Part shown: piece after piece, positions 1 through 10,377 of the stretch
Layout: each line of letters opens with the position of its first letter
Numbering within the stretch: position 1 is the stretch's first letter
NCBI GenBank assembly: GCA_003565715.1
Contig: PXAV01000047.1
Location: 1 to 33,882, forward strand
Direction of reading: 5' to 3'
Length of the DNA: 33,882 nt
DNA from: Methanosarcinaceae archaeon
Lineage (GTDB): Archaea > Halobacteriota > Methanosarcinia > Methanosarcinales > Methanosarcinaceae
Notes under the pieces: model-generated
What the model was told of the DNA's origin: nothing
What the model saw: only the letters and a program-made list of their open reading frames with translations
Database searches by the model: none
Translations under genes and position numbers: made by a program

Positions 1-453
1 CATTATCCTTCTTAGTGCATGTTGTGAATCCGAATTCAGGGATTCTGAATTATCAATGAATATCATTTTAAAATCAGAGTCTATCGGGGACATACTTGCA
101 TATTCATTTATGATCTCCTTGAAGATGTTGATTACACTCTTATCTATCTTCTTGGGGTCATCTGTCCCAATGATGCGTATGAATCTCTTATCACGTACCA
201 GGTAGTTTTTGCCCTGCTCAAAAAAGTCAGAGGCATTGAAGTAAGCCATATTAAGCTCATAACCATCTCCATATATCTCTCTGGCAAGTGCAAACGCAGT
301 GCTCGATTTTCCAGAGTTCTCCGGACCATGCATAATGAGATGTGGAAGGTTCCTGGACATGGCCAGTCTTCTGACCGTGTCCACAGACTGCTCATTTCCG
401 ATTATTTCTTCAAGCTTTACAGGTCGGTATTTTACAGTCCACAGGTCCTTCAA
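1..453 (-). CDS. Replication factor C small subunit-like clamp loader ATPase (3' end truncated by window edge)
   Basis: Not in the ORF track because it runs off the window. Reverse-strand translation from a TTG at 453: LKDLWTVKYRPVKLEEIIGNEQSVDTVRRLAMSRNLPHLIMHGPENSGKSSTAFALAREIYGDGYELNMAYFNASDFFEQGKNYLV..., i.e. RFC-type N-terminus (W..KYRP) and a Walker A-like GPENSGKSS. Confidence 0.8.
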   Translation of the reverse strand, partial: MKDLWTVKYRPVKLEEIIGNEQSVDTVRRLAMSRNLPHLIMHGPENSGKSSTAFALAREIYGDGYELNMAYFNASDFFEQGKNYLVRDKRFIRIIGTDDPKKIDKSVINIFKEIINEYASMSPIDSDFKMIFIDNSESLNSDSQHALRRIM

Positions 454-471
454 TTTATCACACCTTTTCTT

Positions 472-2169
472 TTACTCAGCAGTGCTACCTCTTTCCTTTT
501 CAAGGATCTCCTGTATCACTCTTGCATATACTGGTCTTGCGATGAATATGCCTATGAGCACACCAACAATGGTCGTTATGGCAAATCCCTGCAGGGCGCC
601 AAATCCCATGAACACAAGTGGTGACATTGCAATGATAGTCGTAGCTGCAGCTGCCATTATTATAGAAAATGCCTTTGTGATCCTTGCAAGATAAACCTTT
701 TTCGGAGGCAGCTTTCCTTCATACAGTACTTCATCGGTTATGATCACAAGATGGTCTATTCCCGTTCCTATTACAGCGATAATAGCAGCAACACTTGCAA
801 GGTCCAGCTGCCATCCGATGGCAGCAGCAAAACCAAGTATCATGAGTACCTCGCTTAGTGAAGTGGCTATCATAGGGAAAAGTATATTGTTCTTTCTATA
901 CTTTCTCTGTATGACAAAAGCAACCGCGAACAAAGACAGTATGCCAGCCACAAGTGCCTGCATTCTGAACTGCTGTCCAAGCGTTGCATCTACCTGTCCA
1001 GAACCAACAATCTCTACCTTTACCGGCAAAGCTCCTGCACGCAGATGTATCTGCAATTGCTCTGCCCTTTGTTTGCTCTCTTCATCAGGGCCGGTGGATG
1101 CCTGCCAGGAGTATATTGGTATTTCCTGCAGCCGGGCTGCAGCGGAATGACTCAAGGGTGCACTGTATACTTCGTTATCATCCAGGTACATTACAAGGTT
1201 ATGTGCGGAAGGGTTACGGGTCGCACCCGTTTCAATTGCAGCCTGCTGGAGTGCAAGAGCACCTGCATCTGTCAGTGTGAAAGGTACGTACCATTGTCCG
1301 TCGTTATCATTGAATCCGACTATACCTACACTTCTTATCTCATCGCCGTAAAGCACATGTCTGGTGTCATTACCCTGTGTGACTATCCGTATCTCAAACC
1401 TTCCAGGCCTTTCTGCTATCTCTGTTGCAGTAGCCAGGTCCAATCCTGCAAAATCTATTATTATGTAGTCATCACCTACAGTCCTGACAGGTATGTCCCG
1501 CAGTCCAAGGGTGTTGAGCTTCTCTCTGAGTATCTCTGCTGTAAGATCCCTTGTTTGAGGAGTCACTCCATCTCTGTATAGTGGTTCTCCTCTGTTGTCA
1601 GGCAATATCTGTCCATCAACGGCGCTCATAAGCTCTTGGAGCTCTTGTTGTGAAATTGATGCCCTTATCTCATACTGGACACCATCAGGAACTGACATAG
1701 GCACTACTTCGGTCTTCAATGCTTCTTCAAGGTAAGTACTTATGAGCCTGTCCTTTGAAGTTGTGAGCCTGACCTCAGTAAGACCATTGATCCTGGAAAC
1801 AGAAACCTGCCCCATTCCTATCCTTTCAAGCTGATTACTTGTAAGTTGTGCTTCCGATGCAAAAACCACTGTTACCTGATCATTGGCTGTTTCAACTGAA
1901 CGTATATTAACCTCCTCTCCAAGATTCATCCTGATGATCTCTTTTAAAAGCAGGCTTGTGTCAGCATCAAGCTGTGCAACAGCTCCCTGTGGTTTTACCT
2001 GCAGCCATGATCCTCCCTCAAGATCAAGTCCGTACTTTAGATTTGTAGTTAAACCTTCATCTGCTGAATACCATGGCTGTATGAAGAATATGGATGCAAG
2101 CATTACCAGTGCGAACAATATTACTCTGTAATCCTTGTAAATGCTCTGTTGTTCATCCTCCTCTCTCAT
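472..2169 (-). CDS. secD: Protein-export membrane protein SecD
   Basis: 565 aa; GLDLEGGSWLQV motif near the N-terminus, C-terminal multi-TM block (GTGIDHLVIITDEV); overlaps secF by 4 nt. Confidence 0.93.
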   Translation of the reverse strand: MREEDEQQSIYKDYRVILFALVMLASIFFIQPWYSADEGLTTNLKYGLDLEGGSWLQVKPQGAVAQLDADTSLLLKEIIRMNLGEEVNIRSVETANDQVTVVFASEAQLTSNQLERIGMGQVSVSRINGLTEVRLTTSKDRLISTYLEEALKTEVVPMSVPDGVQYEIRASISQQELQELMSAVDGQILPDNRGEPLYRDGVTPQTRDLTAEILREKLNTLGLRDIPVRTVGDDYIIIDFAGLDLATATEIAERPGRFEIRIVTQGNDTRHVLYGDEIRSVGIVGFNDNDGQWYVPFTLTDAGALALQQAAIETGATRNPSAHNLVMYLDDNEVYSAPLSHSAAARLQEIPIYSWQASTGPDEESKQRAEQLQIHLRAGALPVKVEIVGSGQVDATLGQQFRMQALVAGILSLFAVAFVIQRKYRKNNILFPMIATSLSEVLMILGFAAAIGWQLDLASVAAIIAVIGTGIDHLVIITDEVLYEGKLPPKKVYLARITKAFSIIMAAAATTIIAMSPLVFMGFGALQGFAITTIVGVLIGIFIARPVYARVIQEILEKERGSTAE

Positions 2170-3086
2170 GCCTTTCGCCTCCTGGTACCAGCTTTATTAG
2201 TAAGATGCCATCTTAGTATGGATGTGTTAAGCATCCATGTGTTTATCATATCTGCTATAAGTCCAAATATAAGTACAATGGCTATGTTTGAAAGGAGTGT
2301 CATCTGAGAAAGTGTTGGTACAAGCACATATGCATATGTGGCTGCAAGATACATCACTATAAGGGCAGAAAGTGTTGTAGTTGTCATGGTGACCCCTGTT
2401 CTAAGGGCATTGCTTATGTTCTCATGCACGGTTCCACGTCTTTTAAGGACCCTTGTATTAAGCAATATGTCACTATCAACCGAATAACCTATTATCATAA
2501 GCAGTGCTGCAACAGTTCCCAGGGACAGTTCAATTCCCACTACGTTCATGAAAGCTGCAGCTATAAGGATATCCGACATGGCTGACAACACCACCACAAA
2601 CGATGGCACAAATGTCTTGAATATCAAAAATACCAGTATGGCCATTCCTATAAAAGAGATTATCACAGCTGCAATTGCCTGCTTTTGCAGACTTGCACCG
2701 TACACAGGGCCTATCTGATTTATCTCAACACCTGTATATCTGTCTATTACAGAGCTTACAAGTTCCTGCTGCATTTCATCGCCCATTGGCCCAAAATGCA
2801 TTATTATACGCCCTCCGGCCTGCCTGACATCGGTTAAAGGGTAATCTGCATATATTTCCTCAAAGGAAAGTACACTTTCATCTGATGCAACGGAAATCAT
2901 TGTTCCGCCTTCAAACTGTATACCAAGCTTAACAGGTGCCCCGCTGGTTGCAAAAGTGAATGCGAGTATCAATAATGCAATCAATAGTAATGTGAGCGGT
3001 ATTGCTGCAAGCTGACGATCGCTATGCTCCCGTACGAAAGAATCCAAACGTTCAGTCAAACCGACTACCATGTTTCTATACTCCAA
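2166..3086 (-). CDS. secF: Protein-export membrane protein SecF
   Basis: 306 aa; LGIQFEGGTMISV and IIGYSVDSDILLNTRVLK motifs typical of SecF; adjacent to secD. Confidence 0.93.
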   Translation of the reverse strand: MEYRNMVVGLTERLDSFVREHSDRQLAAIPLTLLLIALLILAFTFATSGAPVKLGIQFEGGTMISVASDESVLSFEEIYADYPLTDVRQAGGRIIMHFGPMGDEMQQELVSSVIDRYTGVEINQIGPVYGASLQKQAIAAVIISFIGMAILVFLIFKTFVPSFVVVLSAMSDILIAAAFMNVVGIELSLGTVAALLMIIGYSVDSDILLNTRVLKRRGTVHENISNALRTGVTMTTTTLSALIVMYLAATYAYVLVPTLSQMTLLSNIAIVLIFGLIADMINTWMLNTSILRWHLTNKAGTRRRKA

Positions 3087-3182
3087 AATACTAGATCCTC
3101 AATCCAATAAAATATTTATTGCAACTGATGCTAACCCTTTACACTATAAGTTATATATACAACTTACTGCTTCTCTTAAGCA

Positions 3183-3641
3183 ATGACCCACCGTCCCAGT
3201 ATAGATGAATATTTCCTTGAGATAGCAACAGTTGTATCAAAGCGCTCAACCTGTCTCAGGAACAGGGTTGGTGCTGTCATAGCAAGGGACAAACGTATAT
3301 TGTCCACAGGTTACAACGGTGCTCCCAGGAATATGAGACATTGTCTTGATATTGGGTGTATCAGGGAGCAGAACAACATTGCTTCTGGTACACGCCATGA
3401 GAAATGTCGTGCAGTCCATGCTGAGCAGAATGCTATTATACAGGCTGCACTTCATGGTGTGAGCACAGATGGTGCCACAATCTACTGTACCCATCAGCCA
3501 TGTATACTGTGTGCCAAGATGATAATAAACTCCAATATTAAGAAGGTAGTATATCTGCAACCTTATCCTGATACGGATGCTCTGGATTTCTTTTCGGACG
3601 CATGTGTTGAGGTAATCATCATCTCTTCAGACCTTGCTTAA
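3183..3641 (+). CDS. Deoxycytidylate (dCMP) deaminase family protein
   Basis: 152 aa; [32 protein letters not shown] and [11 protein letters not shown] zinc-deaminase motifs. Confidence 0.9.
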   Translation: MTHRPSIDEYFLEIATVVSKRSTCLRNRVGAVIARDKRILSTGYNGAPRNMRHCLDIGCIREQNNIASGTRHEKCRAVHAEQNAIIQAALHGVSTDGATIYCTHQPCILCAKMIINSNIKKVVYLQPYPDTDALDFFSDACVEVIIISSDLA

Positions 3642-4385
3642 AGACCTGAGTCCCTTTTTTATTACATCTTGCCTTTCACTGCGATATATGTCTTTTATGT
3701 CTCCTCCCTCTGATCGGATATTAAGACCTCTGATAATGACAACAGGGCATCCTCCATCTCCCTCCCCCATCAAAAGGTTAGCAGTGCCTGCAATCTCATC
3801 AGCGATCGCTTCCTCGGTGATTGCAAGCATATTACCAAAGAGATCCTTTTTACCTATCCAGTTCTTTACTGGATGTATTTTATATACACCAATGGCAATA
3901 CCTGTCTGTCCATTCTTAAACGCCCTTCCGTTTGTGTCTGTTATTATTACGCTGATATTTTTTCCTGTATGCGCTTCTATTCTTTTACCTATCTGTCTTG
4001 CACTAAGGTCCGGGTCCGGTGGGAGGTCTATCAGGTAACCTTTCTCCACATTTGATTCATCTATGCCTGCTTTTATGCACACGTGACCGTTATGTGTTTC
4101 GACAAGGAGTATGGGGTGTTCGACCAGTACCTCACGACTGCGGTCAAGAACGGCCTGTACAAATCTTGGGTCCAGATCATGCCTGGCAGCTATATCAATG
4201 GCCCTTTCACCTGCAACTATATCCTCAAGTCTGAACACCCTGCCTTCTGCCTTTGCAATGATAGTTGATGCAATGACTATGATATCATTGTCCTCTATAC
4301 TTTCTCTTTCGCATATAATGGATGCAATATCATTCCCTTTTTTTAACAGAGGGATACCGTCAACAGTGAATACATGTATTTTCAA
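3627..4385 (-). CDS. cofE: Coenzyme F420-0:L-glutamate ligase
   Basis: 252 aa; [65 protein letters not shown] characteristic of CofE. Confidence 0.93.
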   Translation of the reverse strand: MKIHVFTVDGIPLLKKGNDIASIICERESIEDNDIIVIASTIIAKAEGRVFRLEDIVAGERAIDIAARHDLDPRFVQAVLDRSREVLVEHPILLVETHNGHVCIKAGIDESNVEKGYLIDLPPDPDLSARQIGKRIEAHTGKNISVIITDTNGRAFKNGQTGIAIGVYKIHPVKNWIGKKDLFGNMLAITEEAIADEIAGTANLLMGEGDGGCPVVIIRGLNIRSEGGDIKDIYRSERQDVIKKGLRSLSKV

Positions 4386-4516
4386 TTTAATTCTCCAAAT
4401 TCTCCAAAAGAAGTTAACAATAGCTCAGTTAAATGAAATCCTTTTTTAAGTATTTATAAATAATCACACATGGTAACTTCATGCTGATCTGGTGTTGGTA
4501 TGTAATGTGAAAAGAT

Positions 4517-4529
4517 GATATAGTATATG
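4517..4529 (+). promoter_or_regulatory. Candidate TATA element for the C/D box sRNA
   Basis: AT-rich TATA-like sequence GATATAGTATATG centred about 22-25 nt upstream of the sRNA terminal stem at 4545, the spacing expected for an archaeal TATA box. Confidence 0.5.
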
Positions 4530-4544
4530 CTCATATTGTAATAT

Positions 4545-4606
4545 GCGGCGATGATGATAGTTACCCCGACTGAGCAAAGGATGATGATATTTCGTACTGA
4601 TGCCGC
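4545..4606 (+). ncRNA. Box C/D guide sRNA (2'-O-methylation guide)
   Basis: Terminal stem GCGGCg/tGCCGC; C box ATGATGA 4551-4557; 12-nt guide TAGTTACCCCGA 4558-4569; D' box CTGA 4570-4573; spacer GCAAAGG; C' box ATGATGA 4581-4587; guide TATTTCGTA 4588-4596; D box CTGA 4597-4600. Confidence 0.88.
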
Positions 4607-4664
4607 AAAAAGAGCAATAAAAAATAAAGCAGTCAGTTAAAATGCCTGACTTTCATGTATTGTT

Positions 4665-5123
4665 TTATTCGATCATTATCCTGCGTTTCTCTTCTATCTC
4701 GGCTTTTGGGAGTGTTATTATGAGCACTCCATCCTCAAGCTTTGCTTTTGCTTCCTCTTCCTTTACAGCAGAAGGCAGATTGAATGCACGTGCAAATTTG
4801 CTATATGTACGCTCACGCATAAGGTATCCTTCCGTCTCTTCTTCGGATTCCCTATGTGTGTTTGCACTTATCCACATCTTGTTGTCACTTATATCGATAC
4901 TGACATTTTCTTTGTCAACGCCAGGCAGGTCCGTTGTGACTATTATATTGTTTTCTTTCTCTTTTATATCAACAAGAGGTGAAACTGTACCCGGGCCGGA
5001 TATCTCTGCTTCCTCTCCTTCGCCGAATAAACGATTTAGTCTTTCATGCATGCGCTTCATATCATCAAAGGGATCCCACCCCGAAGCTAAGGCAGGACTC
5101 CTTGGTGTCAATCCGAACTTCAT
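4665..5123 (-). CDS. hsp20: Small heat shock protein Hsp20 / alpha-crystallin family
   Basis: 152 aa; VSPLVDIKEKENNIIVTTDLPGVDKENVSIDISDNKMWISA and C-terminal GVLIITLPKAE. Confidence 0.93.
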   Translation of the reverse strand: MKFGLTPRSPALASGWDPFDDMKRMHERLNRLFGEGEEAEISGPGTVSPLVDIKEKENNIIVTTDLPGVDKENVSIDISDNKMWISANTHRESEEETEGYLMRERTYSKFARAFNLPSAVKEEEAKAKLEDGVLIITLPKAEIEEKRRIMIE

Positions 5124-5319
5124 ATCAGAACTCCTCTTTTTTCTATAGGGATGGAACTACCCATTGCAAAGGATACTCCCACCAAGTACTATTATCTTCT
5201 TTGACATATATATTGTTTAGCCCGGAACTATCCTTTTTTTGCTGGTAATATCAGGGATCAAGGAAAAAACAGTTTCTATGATCAAAAGAAAAACAGGGAA
5301 AAAAGAACGAACTATGAAG

Positions 5320-6522
5320 CTATCTTTTATTCATTTTTACCATCATGCTTATCAGATCCGCTGCGTATACCGTCCCAAGTGAGCCCTTTTTCACGGATTC
5401 CTCATCAAAAGCATCTGCATTATCCGGGGTCATTCCTGATGTGCAGTATATTGAGACCGGCACTGGCAAAGAAGTATGTGTCCTTATGGAAATTGGTGTG
5501 GGATGATCTGGCATGACCATTATAGTGACGTCCTCTTCCATCTCTGTCGCAATCCTGAGAACGGTACCGACAACCTTATCGTCAAAATCCTCGATTGCCT
5601 GTATCTTAGCCTCTATACTTCCCATATGTCCTGCTTCATCAGGTGCTTCCACATGTACGAACACGATATCGTGATCATTGAGGGCTTCCATGGCATACTC
5701 AGCTTTGCCTATGTAGTTTGTATCAAGATATCCCGTAGCTCCAGGTACATTTATCACATCAAGTCCTGCATATATCCCAATTCCCTTCACAAGGTCAACT
5801 GCCGATATGATGGCTCCTTTGAGGCCATACAAATCTTCAAATGGAACAAATGAAGGTGCAGATCCCTGACCCCAGAGCCATATGGAATTACCCGGATTCT
5901 TCCCTTCCTGTATTCTCTTTATGTTAACAGGATGATCATTTAGTATTTCCCTGGATCTTTCTATGAGTTCTGATATTATGTCACTGTCCTTTCCATTTGG
6001 CATGTGATCTTTTCTTTTACCATCTATTACATCATGTGGCGGAACACATAAAGTCTCTTCACCAAGTCTATTTTTTGTGATCATCAGGTGTCTGTAACTT
6101 ATGCCGGGGTAAAATATCATATCATCACTCCCAAGTTCAGATCTGATGCTACCTATAAGTATTTTTGATTCATCGCTGCTTATATGCCCTGAACTGTGGT
6201 CAGTGATATGACCATCTTTTATGGTTATAAGATTGCATCTGAATGCAACATCGTCCTTCTCAAGCTCAACCCCCATGCTTACAGCTTCAAAAGGAGCTCT
6301 TCCTGAGTAGTACTTCTCTGGATCATATCCTATAATGGACATATTTGCTACGTCACTTCCCGGAGCCAGTCCATCCGGAACAGTTCTTGCAAGGCCTGCT
6401 TTACCATTAACTGTTATATGGTCCATATTTGGCGTGTTAGCTTTTTGAAGAACTGTGACCCCACCTATCTCTTCAAGAGGCTCGTCAGCCATACCATCTC
6501 CAATAAGTACTACATATTTCAT
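5320..6522 (-). CDS. apgM: 2,3-bisphosphoglycerate-independent phosphoglycerate mutase (archaeal ApgM type)
   Basis: 400 aa; [64 protein letters not shown] motifs. Confidence 0.93.
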   Translation of the reverse strand: MKYVVLIGDGMADEPLEEIGGVTVLQKANTPNMDHITVNGKAGLARTVPDGLAPGSDVANMSIIGYDPEKYYSGRAPFEAVSMGVELEKDDVAFRCNLITIKDGHITDHSSGHISSDESKILIGSIRSELGSDDMIFYPGISYRHLMITKNRLGEETLCVPPHDVIDGKRKDHMPNGKDSDIISELIERSREILNDHPVNIKRIQEGKNPGNSIWLWGQGSAPSFVPFEDLYGLKGAIISAVDLVKGIGIYAGLDVINVPGATGYLDTNYIGKAEYAMEALNDHDIVFVHVEAPDEAGHMGSIEAKIQAIEDFDDKVVGTVLRIATEMEEDVTIMVMPDHPTPISIRTHTSLPVPVSIYCTSGMTPDNADAFDEESVKKGSLGTVYAADLISMMVKMNKR

Positions 6523-6632
6523 TCTTTCACCTTTACAGTAGAAATAGATAAAACCAATAAGGTAATATCAAACTACTTAATTAAAATGAATTTCTACTAT
6601 TTTCACATATAGATAGCTTTTGTGAGGTTTCG

Positions 6633-7820
6633 ATGAGATATATATATTTTGCAATAATATGCATTTGCCTGATCTTAGCTTGTATCCCCCCTGCCCAAGG
6701 TATAGATACAGGGGCCATCATTCACTATTCAGAGACCAATGTTGGTGTTATGGACACCCTTGCCCTTGAGCAGGATTATTCCATAAAGATAGTGGATATG
6801 AACACCAGGAATGGGGACATGTGGGTGGAAATATATCATAATGGGGAAAAGCTACTGCTTGATAGGAACATCGCAAAGAAAAACCATCCTCTGGAATATG
6901 TACGTAAGATTCCCCAAAAAGATGATGATGAGACAGAACATCGTATACTTAGGGTGACACCCCATGGATCTGTGACAGGCTCAGATGATCTGGTGTATTC
7001 AAAGGTGTATATAGAGCAATTTTTTGATCCATTGGGGAGCACAGATGAGTACCTGGTTCTTGATAGTAGCTACTCTTTTCAGAGTGTATCGGCTCTTGAA
7101 CTTCCTGACAGTTATGTTCTCAAGGTCACAGAAGCTGTTGATAGAAAAGCAACTTTTGAACTGATGCACAATGGGAGATCATTGAAAAAAGATGGAATTG
7201 ATCAGGGGGATATTTTTTACTATACAGTTCATTCAGAGGCTGGACCACGTACGGTGTTCATCGCAAAGCTCAACACAGTTTTCCATACAGAGGAATCCAG
7301 CACCATATTTCTGGATCATGTGACATTGCGCAAGAACACAATAGCAACAGAGGGAACATTCAGTAATGATATAGAGATCTCCCTTTTTTCCTCTTCACAA
7401 TACAAGAGTGGTAATGGATCCATAGCTGTTGTGACCTATAACATAGATGCACCATTTTCACAAATACGCATTCTTCTTGATGGAGAACTGCTGGACTCTC
7501 GTAAGGATGTAAGTCCGGGGACTTATAAAGCAGTAACCAGTGAATTGATTCCCGGTATCTATGAACTTAGCTTTATCAAATTCCGGGATGATGGGAAAGT
7601 AACCCATTATTCTAGGGAATTCTCAGTGCCAGGCACAGGTTCGGGTTCCCTTGACGGAATAGCAGGCTCAGTTGCTGATGGTATAGGAAACAAAACCTTT
7701 TCTTCAGTGTTGCCTGACGATCTGGCACTTCATTCAGCAAAGAATACTGTTATTGTGGCTGTAATTTTGATGGCTTTACTGTCAGTGATATTCTTCAAAT
7801 TTCTAAAGAAGTTCTGGTAA
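6633..7820 (+). CDS. Secreted/surface protein with C-terminal membrane anchor; probable tandem S-layer-like domains
   Basis: 395 aa; N-terminal signal peptide-like segment, C-terminal hydrophobic helix TVIVAVILMALLSVIFFKFLKKFW. Two internal segments resemble the S-layer domain of the protein at 32563. Confidence 0.7.
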   Translation: MRYIYFAIICICLILACIPPAQGIDTGAIIHYSETNVGVMDTLALEQDYSIKIVDMNTRNGDMWVEIYHNGEKLLLDRNIAKKNHPLEYVRKIPQKDDDETEHRILRVTPHGSVTGSDDLVYSKVYIEQFFDPLGSTDEYLVLDSSYSFQSVSALELPDSYVLKVTEAVDRKATFELMHNGRSLKKDGIDQGDIFYYTVHSEAGPRTVFIAKLNTVFHTEESSTIFLDHVTLRKNTIATEGTFSNDIEISLFSSSQYKSGNGSIAVVTYNIDAPFSQIRILLDGELLDSRKDVSPGTYKAVTSELIPGIYELSFIKFRDDGKVTHYSREFSVPGTGSGSLDGIAGSVADGIGNKTFSSVLPDDLALHSAKNTVIVAVILMALLSVIFFKFLKKFW

Positions 7821-7924
7821 CTTCCTGCTCGATTGTATTTAAATATTCAGGTATATACATAATATTTATATTGGACTGTATTGTTATATCCAAAATCATC
7901 TGGAAAATAAAAAGTGGTCTTATC

Positions 7925-9319
7925 ATGAGAATCGTAATGAAATTTGGCGGCACATCTGTGGAAAACGGTGAAAAGATCCGTCATGTGGCTGAGCTTTTAA
8001 GGCAATATCATATGGATGGCAATGAACTTGTAGCAGTGACTTCAGCTCTTGGCGGGGTTACCGATGGACTTTTGAACACTGCACGGGAGGTATCTGTAAA
8101 TGGAAAGATAAGCCTGGTGAAAGAACTTATAGCTGATATATGCAAAAAGCATTACGATGCTATAAATGCTGCAATTGATGATGATGATATAAGATCAGAA
8201 TGTATAGAAGCTATAGATGACAGGGTTGATGAGCTTGAAAAGGCTCTTATAGGTATATGTTACCTTGGTGAGCTAACCAATCGATCCATAGATTACATAT
8301 CCTCTTATGGTGAGCGACTTGCAGCTCCTATAGTTAGTGGTTCTATTCGTTCACTGGGAATCTCTTCCAGGTCTTTTACAGGCGGAGAGGCGGGCATTGT
8401 GACAGATTCGAACTATGGCAGTGCCAGACCACTGGAAGATAGTTATATGCGAGTTCATGAAAGGCTTTGTCCATCGCTCAATTACCAAATACCCGTTGTG
8501 ACCGGTTTCATTGCCCAGAACAAACAGGATATTATCACAACTCTTGGGAGGGGTGGGTCTGACTTCTCAGCTTCTATAATAGGTGCCTCCATTGATGCTG
8601 ATGAGATATGGCTCTGGAAAGAGGTACATGGAATACTTACCACAGACCCAAAGATAGTTCCAAATGCACGCCCTATTCCCCAGATATCATATGTGGAGGC
8701 AATGGAACTATCTTATTTCGGTGCAAAGGTACTTCATCCCAGGACGATAGAACCTGCTATAATGCATAAGATCCCCGTACGTGTAAAAAACACATTTGAA
8801 CCGGATTTTCCGGGTACTCTGATAGTTGCAGAACAAAAAAAGATACAGGATGTTGTAAAAGCTGTTACCCTTATCAACAAAGTAGCACTTATTAATATCA
8901 GTGGTGCAGGAATGGTAGGTACAATTGGTACTGCAGCAAGGGTATTTTCAACACTTGCAAATGCAGGGGTTAATATTATCATGATAAGCCAGGCCTCATC
9001 TGAGTCAAATATGTCCCTTGTTGTAAATGAGGAACATCTTGAAGATGCTGTGGCTGCTGTGAGGTCTGAGTTCACGACCAATGTCGTTGGTGATGTGGCA
9101 TATGACAGAGATGTATGCGTAGTTGCAGTGGTAGGTGCAGGGATGGATGGAATTCCTGGAGTTGCAGGCAAAGTATTCTATAGTCTTGGAAAAAAATGTA
9201 TAAACATCATTATGATCAGCCAGGGGTCATCTCAGCACAACATATCCTTTGTGGTCAGCTCTGATGAGGCCATCGAATCTGTCAGGACCCTGCATGAAGA
9301 ATTCGAACTAGATAAATAA
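7925..9319 (+). CDS. Aspartate kinase
   Basis: MRIVMKFGGTSVENGEKI start, FTGGEAGIVTD, GRGGSDFSA, and C-terminal tandem ACT domains (NIIMISQASSE / NIIMISQGSSQHNISFVV). ORF track begins at 7871; ATG at 7925 is the likely start. Confidence 0.95.
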   Translation: MRIVMKFGGTSVENGEKIRHVAELLRQYHMDGNELVAVTSALGGVTDGLLNTAREVSVNGKISLVKELIADICKKHYDAINAAIDDDDIRSECIEAIDDRVDELEKALIGICYLGELTNRSIDYISSYGERLAAPIVSGSIRSLGISSRSFTGGEAGIVTDSNYGSARPLEDSYMRVHERLCPSLNYQIPVVTGFIAQNKQDIITTLGRGGSDFSASIIGASIDADEIWLWKEVHGILTTDPKIVPNARPIPQISYVEAMELSYFGAKVLHPRTIEPAIMHKIPVRVKNTFEPDFPGTLIVAEQKKIQDVVKAVTLINKVALINISGAGMVGTIGTAARVFSTLANAGVNIIMISQASSESNMSLVVNEEHLEDAVAAVRSEFTTNVVGDVAYDRDVCVVAVVGAGMDGIPGVAGKVFYSLGKKCINIIMISQGSSQHNISFVVSSDEAIESVRTLHEEFELDK

Positions 9320-9333
9320 TACAGGTTATTCCT

Positions 9334-10338
9334 ATGAAAGATAAACACCTTACTTATGCAGAATCAGGGGTTGACATTGGAAAGGAAGAAGGAACTATAA
9401 AGGCCCTGACAAAAGGAATGGACTACAGGCGTAAGGGACTGGGGGCTCCATTGACAGGTATTGGTCACTATGCAGGGCTCATTGATTTTGGAGAATATGC
9501 ACTTGCCCTTGCAACCGATGGTGTTGGTTCAAAGGTTCTAATAGCAAATGAGATGAAACGCTGGAATACTGTTGGTATTGATTGTATTGCAATGAATGTC
9601 AATGATCTGCTTGCCATAGGCGCTGAACCTATATCGTTTGTGGATTATCTTGCCCTTGAGGCGCATGATGAGGATTTTGCTGCCCAGATAGGTGAAGGGC
9701 TTAAAAAAGGTGCAGAAATATCCCGTATGTCTATAGTCGGAGGTGAGACCGCTACACTCCCGGATATCGTAAAAGGTTTCGATCTTGCTGGTACCTGTCT
9801 TGGAATGGTAAGAAAGGAGATGATAATCACAGGTGAGAAGATAAGGCCTGGGGATGCCATTATAGGTCTTCCAAGCTCTGGAGTGCACAGTAATGGATAT
9901 ACACTTGTTAGAAAGATAATGGAACGTTCCTCATATTCATACAATGACCCCTTTCCTTATGATAATTCCACAACCATCGGGGATGAGCTTCTGATACCCA
10001 CACGGATATATATGGAGATACTTGATGCTATAGGGGAATGTGATGTTCACGGGCTTGCACACATTACCGGCAGTGGGCTTTTGAAACTAAAAAGGATTAC
10101 AGAACTTGGTTTTGATTTCTATGACCCCATAGAACCAAATAATATTTTCAGGTTCCTTCAGGAAGAAGGCAATATTGAAGACCTTGAGATGTACAAGACC
10201 TTTAACATGGGTATGGGCTTTGTCATAATAGTTGCTCCGGATGATGCAGAAAAAATTGCAAATATCACAAGGGGTAAAGTCGTAGGCCGTATCACAGAGA
10301 AAACTATAAAAGTAGGGGACCTTGTTATAGTTGAATGA
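9334..10338 (+). CDS. purM: Phosphoribosylformylglycinamidine cyclo-ligase
   Basis: 334 aa; TDGVGSKVLIA, MNVNDLLAIGAEP, HSNGYTLVRK, HGLAHITGSGLLKLKR motifs. Confidence 0.95.
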   Translation: MKDKHLTYAESGVDIGKEEGTIKALTKGMDYRRKGLGAPLTGIGHYAGLIDFGEYALALATDGVGSKVLIANEMKRWNTVGIDCIAMNVNDLLAIGAEPISFVDYLALEAHDEDFAAQIGEGLKKGAEISRMSIVGGETATLPDIVKGFDLAGTCLGMVRKEMIITGEKIRPGDAIIGLPSSGVHSNGYTLVRKIMERSSYSYNDPFPYDNSTTIGDELLIPTRIYMEILDAIGECDVHGLAHITGSGLLKLKRITELGFDFYDPIEPNNIFRFLQEEGNIEDLEMYKTFNMGMGFVIIVAPDDAEKIANITRGKVVGRITEKTIKVGDLVIVE

Positions 10339-10377
10339 ACTATAAAGACAAAAAATTATGTGGGAACAGGTATTAAA

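Noticed and set aside
740-1581. Several plus-strand ORFs (136, 98 and 178 aa) within secD
   Set aside because: Antisense to secD with no protein-like motifs.
3147-3166. TAAGTT-N8-AACTTA around a TATA box before the dCMP deaminase gene, as an operator
   Set aside because: Only 6-bp arms in AT-rich DNA; readily expected by chance around a TATA element.
5150-5235. Repeated GGAACTA upstream of hsp20 as a heat-shock operator
   Set aside because: Only 7 nt shared between two sites, with no match I can support to a known archaeal heat-shock regulator site.
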